This document shows, piece by piece, positions 47,538 through 60,140 of a DNA stretch of 64,000 bases. Numbering within the stretch: the stretch's first letter is position 1; each line of letters opens with the position of its first letter. Source of the DNA: Piliocolobus tephrosceles (Eukaryota; Chordata; Mammalia; Primates; Cercopithecidae); assembly GCF_002776525.5 (NCBI RefSeq), contig NC_045446.1, positions 65,120,558-65,184,557 on the forward strand, written 5' to 3'. Made by a program: the position numbers and the translations under genes. Below the pieces are notes generated by a model, which saw only the letters and a program-made list of their open reading frames with translations, did not search any database and had not been told where the DNA came from.

Positions 47538-47950
47538 TTTTGTGTTGCTATAAAGGAACATATAAGGCTGGATAATTCATAAAGAAAAAAGGTTTATTTG
47601 GTTCCCAATTCTGGATGGCTGGAAAGCTCAGAGTTCATCTTCTGCATCTGGTGAGGGCCTCAGGCTGTTTACATGCATGGGTGAAGGTGAAGGGGAGTTG
47701 GTGTGTATAGAGATCATATGGAGAGAGGGGAAGCTCTCAAGAGGGAGGGGGGAGGTGCCAAGCTCTTCTTAACAACCAGCTCTCATGAGAACCAATAGAC
47801 TGAGAACTCACCCCTAAGGGAGGGCATTCATCTATTCATGAGGTGTCCACCCCCATGACCCAAATGCCCCCCATTAGGCTCTGCCTTCAGCACTGGGGAT
47901 CAAATTTCAATGTAAGTTTTGGAGAGGACAAATATCCAAACCATGGTAGA
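47538..47950 (-). mobile_element. MaLR LTR (MST-type), antisense
   Basis: 'gtccattttgtgttgctata', 'ataaggctggataattcata', 'agccattcatgagg'-like and 'ttggagaggacaaatatcca' up to 'aaaccatgg' match reverse MST LTR. Confidence 0.88.
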
Positions 47951-48029
47951 GTCTATGCCCCTTTAGGCTCTCTAGAAACTGTACCTTCCTTTCTAGGAAG
48001 TAGAACACAGTAGAAAGACCTGGGTTGGA

Positions 48030-48215
48030 CAGGAATAGGCTTCAGGGTTAGACAGACCTGGGTTGAAATCCTGCCTCTATCACTTATCGGCTGTGTGACT
48101 ATATATTAAGGGCAACTCTCTTAATACATTCAAGTCTTAAATTTCCTTATCTACAAAATGGGGATAATAATCTACTTTGAAGAGTTATTATGAGAATTAG
48201 AAACAATGATGTGCA
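48030..48215 (+). repeat. MIR
   Basis: 'agacagacctgggttgaaat ... ctacaaaatggggataataa' is sense MIR. Confidence 0.88.
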
Positions 48216-48279
48216 TACTTAAGACTGCCTGTCCCTAGCAACACTTGATGATAGTATTCATTATAATAATGATGATGAT

Positions 48280-48800
48280 GATTTCTGGCTCCATTGTTAT
48301 TGCTTTGTCTGGGATATGGTCTGCCCTCTCCTGAACCATCACATCAGCTTCCTCACTGGGCTCTCTGTCTTCACTCTCTGTTAACTGCCAAATCTGCTTT
48401 TCACATAGTAGTCAGAAAAATTTTTCTAAAGTGTCAAATCTGATCATGACACCCACCTTCTTAAAATGGTTTTCTCCCCCCATTCCATCTACCCTATGCC
48501 CCAGCCATACTTGCAGGTCTCTGAGCACACATTGGTCACTCACTCCCTTCTGCCATGCTTTATTCAAGGAGTTCCCTCTGCCTAAGCCCGAATGGATTCT
48601 CTCCCTCCCCTCCCTCACATCCTACCTGGCAAATCCTCATTCGTCACACCCAGTGCCAATGAATGCCACCCCTCCTTGGGATGTCTGTTTGAGTCAACTG
48701 CTAGCTCCTTGAGGTCAGGGATTGGGTTTGATTCTTTGTGGCCCCCTGCCTTCCTGCACAGGGCTTGATATAAAGAAGGCCTCATCAAATATTTTCAGAC
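48280..48800 (-). repeat. L2 LINE relic
   Basis: 'cacatagtagtcagaaaaat', 'gtcaaatctgatcatgacac', 'actcccttctgccatgcttt' and 'gtttgagtcaactgctagct' are antisense L2 phrases. Confidence 0.65.
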
Positions 48801-49489
48801 ACTTGCTCAAGGTTACAAAAGGGGTCAGCAACAGGGTTGAGGCTTGAACCCAGGTCTCTCATCTTCCTGCCTAGGATTCTCCTCTACACATGCCATTTTG
48901 CCCCAGTGGAGAAAGGAGTGCAGGGTTAGTGGGTTGGGGGTGGGGGACCTCCTCATGTGAAGGCAGCAGGCAACCTGAGGACATCCCACGCTCCACCTCA
49001 GTGTTGCATCTGCTACACGGGGGAAGGATAAAATTATCCACTGCCCACGTCATGTATCTCCCCATCCGACAGGGACTAGAGATAAAAAATGAATGACACA
49101 AAATCCAATCTTGCCTGGTACAGAAGCTGGCGGGGGTGGAGGTGGAGCTGGCGGCCCAAGCAGCCGCTTATTGCACAGCGCATCTCATATTTATTGGCTC
49201 ATAATTGAAGGCAGCCTGGAGATGTCCCAGCATTGGCCCCTGACAAGACAGATGAGGGCACAATGACTGTGGAGGCAGAGAGTCAGGATACAGACTTTCT
49301 CACAGGACTGCAGCCACAGAAGAGAGGCAATGGTGGGGAGTGGGAACAGCTGGCTGGCTATTGCACTGGCCCCCGGGGTCTCACTAGGGTTCTAGGTCCT
49401 GCTCTGCTACCCACTTGTGATTACCTTGAACCAGACCCTCCCCTCTCTAGGCCAGTAATTTTAGCCTTCTTGATTTCATTACCAGGGTT

Positions 49490-49580
49490 TAGGAAAACTA
49501 TTCTGGGAGTTGGGAAAATCTGGGCTGCTAACTTGCTGTGTGGCTTTAGGTGAGTTTCTTTACCTCTAAGGGCTTTGTGC
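49490..49580 (+). repeat. MIR
   Basis: 'ctaacttgctgtgtggcttt' with 'gagtttctttacctctaagg'. A second sense MIR follows at about 49845-49985 ('agctctgtgatctttggcaa'). Confidence 0.75.
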
Positions 49581-50079
49581 TTTCTCTTTGTAAAGAGGAA
49601 AGGATGCCTCCCTCTTCTCCATAAAGACTGAAGGGGTTGGGTTGGCCTAGGAGCAGCCAGTTTGTGCATTTTAGCAACTGGAAACCTTCTGGTTGGGGGA
49701 AGACAAACAAGAAATGCTGCCAAATATTAAGAACCTGCAATGACTCCTAATTGCTCACAGAAATGGTCCAAATTCCCAGGCTTGGCATTCAAGGCTGGGA
49801 AACCTGCATAGTCCTACCTCTAGTACTTGCATCATTATGGGAAAGTGTCTGGGGCTGGCAGCCAGGAAGCCTGGGTTCTGGACCAGTCTCACCACTGTCT
49901 AGCTCTGTGATCTTTGGCAAGTTCTTGATCATCTCCAGGTCCCAGTTTCCCCATCTGTAAAATTTACATAGGTGATCTATGAAGTAATTAGGGTCCCCAA
50001 GCCCAGAGCAAGTCAACTGCCAAGTTCTATCCTCTCTCCCTTTAAGTATTCCCTAAATCCATTCCTCCCTCGCCCCCAT

Positions 50080-50420
50080 TCCATTCTAATTATGACCACT
50101 GTCTCACCTCAGTACTCCTTTCTCTCTTCCTGACCAGTGCAGTAGCCTCTGGCCTCCCAGCCTCCATCCACCCCCTCCATACTCCAGTCAGAGTGACTCA
50201 GAAAGCATGTGCCTGACCATGCCCCTCGCCTGCATCAAGTCCTTCCTGTGCTCCCCACACAGCTCTCAGCCGAGCTCCTGAGTGTCACATGGAAGGTCCT
50301 GCATGATCTGGCCCTATCTTGTCTCTTCTCCCACTCCTCCTGTGCCCCAACTATCTGTACCATTCAGGCTGGCCTTTTTACCACCCTCTCTCCAGCTCAG
50401 ACTCCAGGATGAGGCCTCCC
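50080..50420 (-). repeat. L2 LINE relic
   Basis: 'gaccagtgcagtagcctctg', 'catcaagtccttcctgtgct' and 'gcatgatctggccctatctt' are antisense L2 phrases. Confidence 0.7.
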
Positions 50421-53400
50421 CAAGCTGACCAGGAGGAGGCCCTGAACACAGCAGTAGGTGGGGTCAGTGTTGTGCCTAAACTCCTGTTCTGCCTTTCCAG
50501 AAGCTTCTGGAGTTCCACGCCCCATAGGGGTCCTGCTCCATGGAGTCCCCAGAGCATCAGGTGTGAATGCTGCCTGTTCTCCCTCCTGCTGCTGACAACC
50601 GGAGAATGTCTGAGCCAAAGGGGCCCCAGAGGTGACCTTGACCTCCTAAAACCCCACATTGTATAGATGGAGAAACTGAGGCCCAGGGAGGAGCAGTGGT
50701 CACACAGCAAGTCAGTGTACAGCAGGGATGGAGCTGTGCCTTGTGCCTGCTCCATGGGGTGGGGGACACAGGGCTGGAGTAGGGTAACCATAGAGAGAAC
50801 ACTCCATGTGCTGGGACAGAAGGGGCCATCAGCCCTCCCTTCAGTGGAGGAGGTGAGATACTCAGCAGGAGACTCAGGGCAGGGAAAGAGGTTTCTGCCG
50901 GTCTCATTCCCATCCTCACCTTGCCCCCTGCTGGTTCTGTCCCATTAGGCCTTCCAGGTCTCTGTACTTTACCTCCTGGCCACATGTCCAGCCTTCCTGA
51001 GGTGGGATAGGGAAAGTGGGGAATCAAGGTAGCCAGGGCAAGCATTTGTGAGCATTTACAGTCAGAGCTGTGAGGACCTCTACAGCATCCTGCCAAGTAC
51101 CTATCTAGTATGTTTCGGGCACACCAGTGACAGGGACTCACTTTCTCCTAGAACAGCACCACTCTTTGGGAGCACTTGGCCCAGGCAAAAGAGACTTCTT
51201 AGGAGAGGCTAGGGTTATCTGCAGGGTGTGCTTCTGGGCCCAGCATCAGGTGATGCAGAAAATGAGAGAGAGACGGCCCACCTCCAGGATGGCATTTCTC
51301 CAGGCCTAATCAATTATCAGATGTTGTGGTTTCTGGCCCCTTCCCAGGGCACAGGGTCCCTTATCAGAGCTTTTAGTCCACTGAATCCAATCCTCAGAGA
51401 TTGCAGAAGGGAAGACTGAGGCCCAGGGTAGGGGTAGGATTTGCCTAGTTCCCCCAGCATCTTAGGGCTGGGCCTGAGACCAGAAACCAAGGCCCCAGGT
51501 CTTAGCTGGGAGCCCTCCCAGCATACTATGTTCCCACTCTATGGCATGGAGTGTGGGGCATGGGGGACTTGCAAAGAGACAGAGAGGAGTAAGTGCTGAG
51601 AAGGGCTTGTGATAGATGAATAGAAGCCTTCCCTGCAAGAGCTCAGAGTCCAGGGAGAGGGCCACAGGCAAGGGAAGGCTTCCTTGTCCCTCCCTACAGG
51701 ATAGTGCATGCTTCATATGGGAGGCAGCAACAGTTGTGCACAAAGGCCACCATTTAGCCCTTGCTCACCCAGGAAGCCCTCTCTGTGTGCATGTGTGTGT
51801 CTGTCTGTCTGTCTGTCTGTGGACTGCCTCTGCCCTCAATGGACACCATTTCTAATTCATTCACCAGGAAAAGTAGGCTTTTTTACTATCCATCTGCCAT
51901 GAGGGGATTTGCATGAATCCTCTCTTTGGCTGTGGTATAGGATAATGGTGGCTTGGGCCATGTAAACACCTGCAGATAAGTAGTTTGAAGCCAGGAGAGA
52001 CAGGGCCTTGAATGCCAGACCAAGGAGCCCAGACTTTGTCCCACAAGAAATGAGGATGCAATGAAGGTTTTCAAGTACAGAATGTCATGGTCACATGTGT
52101 TCTAGGAAGATCTCTGGCATGTAAAAAGGAAGGTAGGTTGGAGGGCGCCACAGAGGACAGGTTGTCAGGAAGGATGCTGGGGCCATGATGCCAGAGAAGG
52201 ATAATGAGGTTCAATGTGGGAAGAGGTCAGGAGGACGGACTTGAGAGATCTCCTGACAGTTGAGTCCAGCTCAAGGTGAATAGCAGATGGGATGAGAGAA
52301 GGGGAGTTAAGGTATGGCCTACGTTTGACCTGAGGGATTAGGGTGGTGGCTAGGAGAGTGCTAGAAAGCAGGCTTTCCTATAGGGAAGTGCTCTGGGCCC
52401 AACCTTGAGGCCACCCCATTCACCTCTTTACCTATTCATCACCCATCCACCTTCCCATCTACCCACCTACCTACCCACATCTATCCATATCTCACCAAAG
52501 CCTTCCCTTTTGCCAGGCTTCCATGTGCCAAGGACTCAGAAAATAACCAGTGCTGATCTCGGCTTCTGTGGGCCCAGAGAGAGAGATTGACTCTCCTTCA
52601 TCCTAGTAGTACATCTGGTTGCTGGCCTCTGCCCATGGAGAAGGTGATATATATAACTGGCTGGCATTTCTTCCCAGAAAGTTATTGCTCATGCAGGCTT
52701 GGGGCTGGGGAGTCTCCATCCTGATGAGATCAGTATTAGAGTTATAAATGTTAGCCATTGACAGCTTCATGGCATTGTATAGGCACCAGTTCACTAGGAA
52801 GAGGCTCAACTTCCTTCCTTCTCTTGGGCTTGCCTTTGCTGAAGTTCCCAACCTGATTTCTGTCTCTGATGAGGACTTGCTTCTGCCAGGTTCAGCCACC
52901 CACCCATTCAGAAACATGAGCTCCTTTGCTGGGTATCAGGGACACTTGGTCTTTGACCTCTCATACCTCACAGGCCAGGAGATGGGAGATAGAGACCCTT
53001 AAGCAGGGATGAGGCTAAATCGTTGCAGTGATGTAGGTAGAGAGGAAGGCAAGGATGTTGTAGAGGTAGAATTGGCAGGAATTCATGGCCAACTGCAGAT
53101 ACAGGACGTGACGTATTCAGGCTCCTGGGTACCCACAGGTGAGGGTGGCCAGTTAGGAGCTTAGGATACATGTGACCTCATGGGTTGCTTCTGAGGCCCA
53201 GGCCCACAGGACCTTTTAAGAGGATGACTTCTTGGTCAGAAAGACTGGCTTCTGCCTGGGGAAGGGCCTGTGTGAGTTGGTCCCTCTCCACCTCCCAGCC
53301 AACCATCAGAACCATGGACTCAGGTCTGAAATCACTGCTTTGAATAAAAGGCTATTTCATGCCTCTGTAGTAAAGAGCAGGCACAATTGATGGCCACATT

Positions 53401-53525
53401 AAGTCGCACCATTAGGGAGCTTTTCCAAGTACGAGGTTATTAGTTTCTTAGATGCAATTTCATAGGAGGAATTTGGCCAAAATGGAAACTTGTTCATCTA
53501 AGCTAAAGCAGCCTATTTAAAAAGC
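50420..53525. other. Intergenic, no gene seen
   Basis: Contains an L2-like piece (about 51930-52130), an antisense MIR near 50660-50720 and simple repeats. The largest open stretch (50557-51141 minus, 194 codons) has no domain and overlaps repeat sequence. Confidence 0.5.
51791..51820. repeat. (GT)n(CTGT)n microsatellite
   Basis: Several tandem ctgt units after a short gtgt run. Confidence 0.9.
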
Positions 53526-53531
53526 AAAATT

Positions 53532-53832
53532 GGCCAGGTACGGTGGCTCACACCTGTAATCCCAGCACTTTGGGAGGCCAAGGCGGGCAGATCACCTGAG
53601 GTCAGGAGTTCAAGACCAGCCTGACCAACATGGAGAAACCCTGTCTTTACTAAAAACACACACAAAAAATTAGCTGGGTGTGGTGGCACATGCCTGTAAT
53701 CCCAGTTACTTGGGAGGCTGAGGCAAGAGAATCACTTAAACCTGGGAGGCGGAGCTTGCAGTGAGCCAAAATCGTGCCATTGTACTCCAGCCTGGGCAAC
53801 AAGAGTGAAACTCCATCTCAGAAAAAAAAAAA
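53532..53832 (+). mobile_element. AluS-like, sense
   Basis: Full length, 'ggccaggtacggtggctcac' to the A tail. 'aaaagcaaaat' before and 'aatagcaaaaat' after resemble a target duplication. Confidence 0.94.
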
Positions 53833-53839
53833 TAGCAAA

Positions 53840-55310
53840 AATGAATGTTACCTACATAGCATGTCCATCAGTGACATCATAAACCCTGTGTTTATTCCAT
53901 GAATAATTATCGAGCACAGTGGCAAGGCTCAGTGCCAGGCTTGGGAATCCAAAGGCCCTGCTTACATTTTCCTTTCATTTTTTTCCTCATTTAGTTTTCA
54001 TAGTTTCATTTTTACATTTAATTATTTAACTCATCTTGGGTTAGTTCTGGTGTACGGTATGAGGCGAAGCTCTAAATTTCCCCCCATTTGGTCTGGCTAC
54101 ATATGAGTTGTAATCTAGGTCAGAGTTTCCCAGAATGATTCCATAGAATACTGATCCTGTAAGATGCTCAGGAATAAAAAAGATCCTATAGTCAAAAAAA
54201 GTCTAGGAACTGTTACATAAGAACCCTCACCTTCTTAGAGATTCACAATGTATATTAACAAGTAGTAAGGAAACTTTCATGTCTTGGTTCACAATTTTAT
54301 TTGAGTACAGACCCCATTTTAAAATAACAGCTATGAGCACACCACAGAACATTCCACTTTGGAGTAAAGACAGCACTACAGCAGGACTGACATTGAGGCC
54401 TCTGCCTCAGATTTGGCTTCCCCATGCTTATGGATCTGTGATCTGGCCAGGGAATGTAATACATACACTGCCAGTTCTGCTCCAGAGCCTGCAGTGCTAA
54501 GAACTCTGCCAGGAGCCACAAACCATGGATGCCCCCAGGGAGGGTGAGGCAGCTTGTCTGGCACTTGGCTAAGACTTCAAAGAGGAGTGGTTGCCCTGGG
54601 CCTTGAAAGATGAGCAGGGTAGGTTAGGTGGCCCTTGTGAGGGCAGAACCATCTCTAGCAGGGACACTCTGTCATGGCAGTGACCCAGACCATGCCTCCA
54701 GAACTGCAGGACATACAGAGCTGTATGAACAGAGATGCCTGTGAGGAGCTAGGTGAGAGCAGAAATGCCTGTAATGTGGGGTAAAGGTGGCTGTGGGCAT
54801 GCTGCTGGAACTCTCCTGCAGGTGTGAGGGAAGGGCACTCAGCATTCACTTTCAAGTGCTGTGCCCCCAGTGAGGAAAGGCCTCCTGGGGCCTCATTACA
54901 ACACCCAGCACAGACCATACATGTGGCCCTCTCCTAAGGCTTCTCTTTCCTTGGGGAGTCTACAAAGTTTTTTTTTGTCTGGAACAAATAACTGGGGAGT
55001 TGGGGTGGGGTGAGAGGAGAATGTGGGGACCCAGATTCTTAGGGATTAATTAGGGCCCTTCAATGAAATGTTTCTCTTTTGGAGGCCAATTAAGACAACT
55101 AGAAGCTTGGGAGGTGGGAAGAGGGGAGGTAAATCTGTATGTATGTGCTTGAGACAGACCCATTTTCCTCTGCTGGGCTGGGCCCCTCAGGGATTGGCAG
55201 ACCTTGGGGGCATCCTGTCCATTTGCAGCAAAAGTACAAGTGCAAAGATAATCACAGATTGTTTTTATCATCTAAGAGGAGGATTTTAGTGGTGCAGGAC
55301 TTTAGCAGTG
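53840..55310. other. Intergenic, no gene seen
   Basis: 54000-54110 is an antisense L1-like T-rich phrase ('catcttgggttagttctggt'). The rest has no recognisable feature. Confidence 0.4.
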
Positions 55311-55315
55311 CATAG

Positions 55316-55422
55316 TGGAGGCGGAGCTTGCAGTGAGCCGACACCGTGCTACTGCACTCCAGCCTAGGCGACAGAGCGTGACTCCATCTGAAAAACAACA
55401 ACAAAAACAAAAACAAAACCGC
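55316..55422 (+). mobile_element. 5'-truncated Alu, sense
   Basis: Only the right-arm end ('gtggaggcggagcttgcagt ... gtgactccatctgaaaaaca') and a (caaaaa)n tail remain. Confidence 0.88.
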
Positions 55423-57166
55423 TTTAGTGAAATAATAATTCACATATCATACAATTCATTCATTTAAAGTGTACACTTATATGGTTTTTAGCATATTCAC
55501 AGAATTGTGCAACTATTGCCAAAATCACTTTTAGAATATTTTTATCACCTGTTAGCAGTGACTTTCCTTACCCCCTCCCCAATTCCTCCCAGACCCAGGA
55601 AACCATTAATATATGTTCTGTCTCTATAGATTTACCTATTCTGGATATTTCATATAAATGAAATAATATAATATGTGCTCTTTTGTGATTTGCTTATTTC
55701 ACTTAGCATAATGTTTTCAAGGTTCATCCATGTTGTAGTAAATTCATCAATATGTCATTCCTTTTAAAAAAAACGGCCTTATTGAGATATAGTTCACCCA
55801 TTTACACAGACAATTCATCTATTTAAAGTGTACAATTCAATGGGTTTTGATATATTAAATTATTAATTTTTTAAAACTATAGTAAAATCAATATAATGTT
55901 AGCCATTGTAACCATTTTGAAATGTACAGTTCCATGGCATTAATTACATTCACAATGTTTTGCAATCATCACCACTATCTATTTCCAAAAACGTTTTCAT
56001 TATTTTAAACAAAAGCTTTATAAACATCAAGGAGTAACTCTCTATCTTGTCTCCCCTTAGCCCCAGTAATTTCTAATCTAGTTTCTGTCTTGTGAATTTT
56101 TCTCTTCTAGATACCTCATATAAGTGGTATCACACAATATTTGTTCTTTTATGTCTGGATTATTTTACTAAGCATCATGCCTTCAAGGTTCATCCATGTT
56201 GTAGCATACATCAAAATTTCATTTCTTTTTGTGGCTAATTAGTATTCCGTTGTATATATACTCCACATTTTGTTTATCCTTTCATCAATGGATGTATATT
56301 TGGGTTGTTTCCACCTTTTGGCTATTGTGAATAGTGCTGCTGTGAACACTCATGTACAAATTTTGTATTTTGGATATATATACCCAGCAGTGGATTTACC
56401 GGGTTATATGGTAATTCCATGTTTATTTGAGGAAATGCCAAACTGTTTTTCTAAAATGGTTGCATCTTTGACATTCCTCTCAGCAATGTATAAGGGTTTC
56501 AATTTTTCCACATCCTCGCTAACACTTGTTATTTTCCCTTTTTGATTACAACCATTCTAGTGAGTGTGAAGTATATCTCATTGTGGTTTTGGCTTGCATT
56601 TTCCTAATGGCTAATGATGTAGAGCATCTTTTCATGCGCTAATTGTACATTTGTATATCTTCTTGGGAGAAATGTCTATTCAAGTCCTTTGCCCATTTAA
56701 AAATTGAAAATCGGGCACGGTGGCTCACGCCTGTAATCCCAGCACTTTGGGATGCTGAGGGGGGTGGATCACCTGAGGTCAGGAGTTTGAGACCAGCATG
56801 GCCAACATGATGAAATCCCATCTCTACTAAAAAATACAAAAATTAGCTGGGCATAGTGGTGCACACCTGTAATCCCAGCTACTTGGGAGGCTGAGGCAGG
56901 CGAATTGCTTGAACCTGGGAGGCAGAGGATGCAGTGAGCTGAGATCGCTCCATTGCACTCCAACCTGGGCAACAAGAGTGAAACTCTGTCTCAAAAAAAT
57001 ATATAAAATAAAAATAAATAAATAAATACATACATACATAAAAATAAAAATTGAGTTGTTTGTTTTTTGATGTTGAGTTGTAGAAATTCTTTATGTATTC
57101 CGGATACTAGTAACTTATCAGATATACAAATTGCAAATATTTCCTCCCATTTTATGGGTTTTCTTT
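55423..57166 (-). mobile_element. L1M-type LINE relics, antisense
   Basis: Two successive antisense L1 3' pieces: 55423-55760 and 55770-57166. They share the phrase 'aaggttcatccatgttgtag' (about 55720 and 56188), so they are two copies or a duplication of the same region. An Alu interrupts the second, and the younger L1 begins at its end. Confidence 0.82.
56711..57045 (+). mobile_element. AluS-like, sense, with (AAAT)n/(CATA)n tail
   Basis: Full length; the tail has evolved into aaat and cata units (57000-57045). 'taaaaattga' flanks both ends as target duplication. Confidence 0.93.
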
Positions 57167-57470
57167 TTACTTTCTTTTTTTATTATTATTATTATACTTT
57201 AAGTTCTAGGGTACATGTGCATAACGTGCAGGTTTGTTGCATATGTATACTTGTGCCATGTTGGTGTGCTGCACCCATCAACTTGTCAGCACCCATCAAT
57301 TCGTCATTTACATCAGGTATAACTCCCAATGCAATCCCTTCCCCCTCCCCCACCATAATAGGCCTCGATATGTGATGTTCCCCTTCCCGAGTACAAGTGA
57401 TGTCATTGTTCAGTTCCCACCTATGAGTGAGAACATGTGGTGTTTGGTTTTCTGTTCTTGTGATAGTTTG

Positions 57471-59953
57471 CTAAGAATGATGGTTTCCAGCTGCATCTAT
57501 GTCCCTACAAAAGGACGCAAACTCATCCTTTTTTATGGCTGCATAATATTCCATGGTGTATACGTGCCGCATTTTCTTAATCCAGTCTGTCACAGATGGA
57601 CATTTGGGTTGATTCCAAGACTTTGCTATTGTGAATAGTGCTGCAATAAACATACGTGTGCATGTGTCTTTATAGCAGCATGATTTATAATCCTTTGGTT
57701 ATATACCCAGTAGTGGGATGGCTGGGTCATGTGGTACATCTAGATCTAGATCCTTGAGGAATCGCCATACTGTTTTCCATAATTGTTGAACTAGTTTACA
57801 ATCCCACCAACAGTGTAAAAGTGTTCCTATTTCTCCACATCCTCTCCAGCACCTGTTGTTTCCTGACTTTTTAATGATTGCCATTCTAACTGGTGTGAGA
57901 TGGTATCTCATTGTGGTTTTGATTTGCATTTCTCTGATGGCCAGTGATGATGAGCATTTTTTCATGTGTCTGTTGGCTGTATGAATGTCTTCTTTTGAGA
58001 AATGTCTGTTCATATCCTTTGCCCACTTTTTGATGGGGTTGTTTGTTTTTTTCTTGTAAATTTGTTTGAGCTCTTTGTAGATTCTGGATATTAGCCCTCT
58101 GTCAGATGAGTAGATTGCAAAAATTTTCTCCCATTCTGTAGGTTGCCTGTTCACTCTGATGGTAGCTTCTTTTGCTGTGCAGAAGCTCTTTAGTTTAATC
58201 ATATCCCATTTGTCAATTTTGGCTTTTGCTGCCGTTGCTTTTGGTGTTTTAGACATGAAGTCCTTGCCCATGCCTATGTCCTGAATGGTACCACCTAGGT
58301 TTTCTTCTAGGGTTTTTATGGTATTAGGTCTAACATTTAAGTCTGTAATCATCTTGAATTAATTTTCGTATAAGGAGTAAGGAAAGGATCCAGTTTCAGC
58401 TTTCTACTTATGGCTAGCCAATTTTCCCAGCACCATTTATTAAATAGGGAGTCCTTTCCCCATTTCTTGTTTCTCTCAGGTTTGTCAAAGATCAGATGGC
58501 TGTAGATGTGTGGTATTAATTCTGAGGACTCTGTGCTGTTCCATTGGTCTATATCTCTGTTTTGGTACCAATACCATGCTGTTTTGGTTACTGTAGCCTT
58601 GTAGTATAGTTTGAAGTCAGGTAGCGTGATACCTCCAGCTTTGTTTTTTTGGCTTAGGATTGTCTTGGCAATGCGGGCTCTTTTTTGGTTCCATATGAAC
58701 TTTAAAGCCATTTTTTCCAATTCTGTGAAGAAATTCATTGGTAGCTTGATGGGGATGGCATTGAATCTATAAATAACTTTGGGCAGTATGGCCATTTTCA
58801 CGATATTGATTCTTCCTATCCGTGAGCATGGTATGTTCTTCCATTTGTTAGTGTCCTCTTTTATTTCACTGAGCAGTGGTTTGTAGTTCTCCTTGAAGAG
58901 GTCCTTTACATCCCTTGTAAGTTGGATTCCTAGGTATTTTATTCTCTCTGAAGCAATTGTGAATGGAAGTTCATTCATGATCTGGCTGTCTGTTTGTCTG
59001 TTACTGGTGTATAAGAATGCTTGTGATTTTTGCACATTAATTTTGTATCCTGAGACTTTGCTGAAGTTGCTTATCAGCTTAAGGAGATTTTGGGCTGAGA
59101 CAATGGGGTTTTCTAAATATACAATCATGTCATCTGCAAACAGGGACAATTTGACTTCTTCTTTTCCTAACTGGATACCCTTGATTTCTTTCTCTTGCCT
59201 GATTGCCCTAGCCAGAACTTCCAACACTATGTTGAATAGGAGTGGTGAGAGAGGGCATCCCTGTCTTGTGCCAGTTTTCAAAGGGAATTTTTCCAGTTTT
59301 TGCCCATTCAGTATGATATTGGCTGTGGGTTTGTCATAAATAGCTCTTATTATTTTGAGGTATGTTCCATCAATACCGAATTTATTGAGCGTTTTTAGCA
59401 TGAAGGGCTGTTGAATTTCGTCAAAAGCCTTTTCTGCATCTATTGAGATAATCATGTGGTTCTTGTCTTTGGTTCTGTTTATATGCTGGATTACGTTTAT
59501 TGATTTGCGAATGTTGAACCAGCCTTGCATCCCAGGGATGAAGCCCACTTGATCATGGTGGATAAGCTTTTTGATGTGCTGCTGAATCCGTTTTGCCAGT
59601 ATTTTATTGAGGATTTTTGCATCGATGTTCATCAGGGATATTGGTCTAAAATTTTCTTTTTTTGTTGTGTCTCTGCCAGGCTTTGGTATCAGGATGATGT
59701 TGGCCTCATAAAATGAGTTAGGGAGGATTCCCTCTTTTTCAATTGATTGGAATAGTTTCAGAAGGAATGGTACCAGCTCCTCTTTGTACCTCTGGTAGAA
59801 TTCAGCTGTGAATCCATCTGGTCCTGGACTTTTTTTGGTTGGTAGGCTATTAATTATTGCCTCAATTTCAGAGCCTGCTATTGGTCTATTCAGGGATTCA
59901 ACTTCTTCCTGGTTTAATCTTGGAAGAGTGTAAGTGTCCAGGAAATTATCCAT
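57471..59953 (-). pseudogene. L1 ORF2p 3' part: reverse transcriptase and Cys-rich C-terminus, frameshifted
   Basis: Continuation of the same L1 ORF2 beyond the actin insertion. An uninterrupted 534-codon stretch (59953-58349) contains the reverse-transcriptase fingers and palm, including FRPISLMNIDAKI, RQGCPLSPLLFN and the catalytic FADDMIVYL. A frameshift near 58350 leads to the next frame (58352-57699) with the Cys-rich CWRGCGEIGTLLHCWW segment. A stop at about 57699 precedes the last piece (57653-57471, MFIAALFTIAKSWNQPKCPS). RT motifs are intact locally, but the whole ORF2 is not. Confidence 0.94.
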
Positions 59954-59969
59954 TTCTTCTAGATTTTCT

Positions 59970-60092
59970 TTTTTTTTTTTTTTTTTTTTTTTNNNNNNNN
60001 NNNNNNNNNNNNNNNNNNNNNNNNNNNNNNNNNNNNNNNNNNNNNNNNNNNNNNNNNNNNNNNNNNNNNNNNNNNNNNNNNNNNNNNNNNNN

Positions 60093-60140
<48 letters not shown>

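Noticed and set aside
50557..51141. 194-codon ORF on the minus strand
   Set aside because: No domain, biased Pro/Ser/Gly composition typical of G+C-rich non-coding sequence, and overlap with MIR-like sequence.
39553..53500. Search for the downstream neighbour genes known near human NEU3 (OR2AT4, SLCO2B1)
   Set aside because: No seven-transmembrane receptor frame and no transporter exons could be read; they probably lie beyond the right edge.
58893..59339. 148-codon plus-strand ORF and others within the L1
   Set aside because: Shadow of the antisense L1 ORF2 reverse-transcriptase frame.
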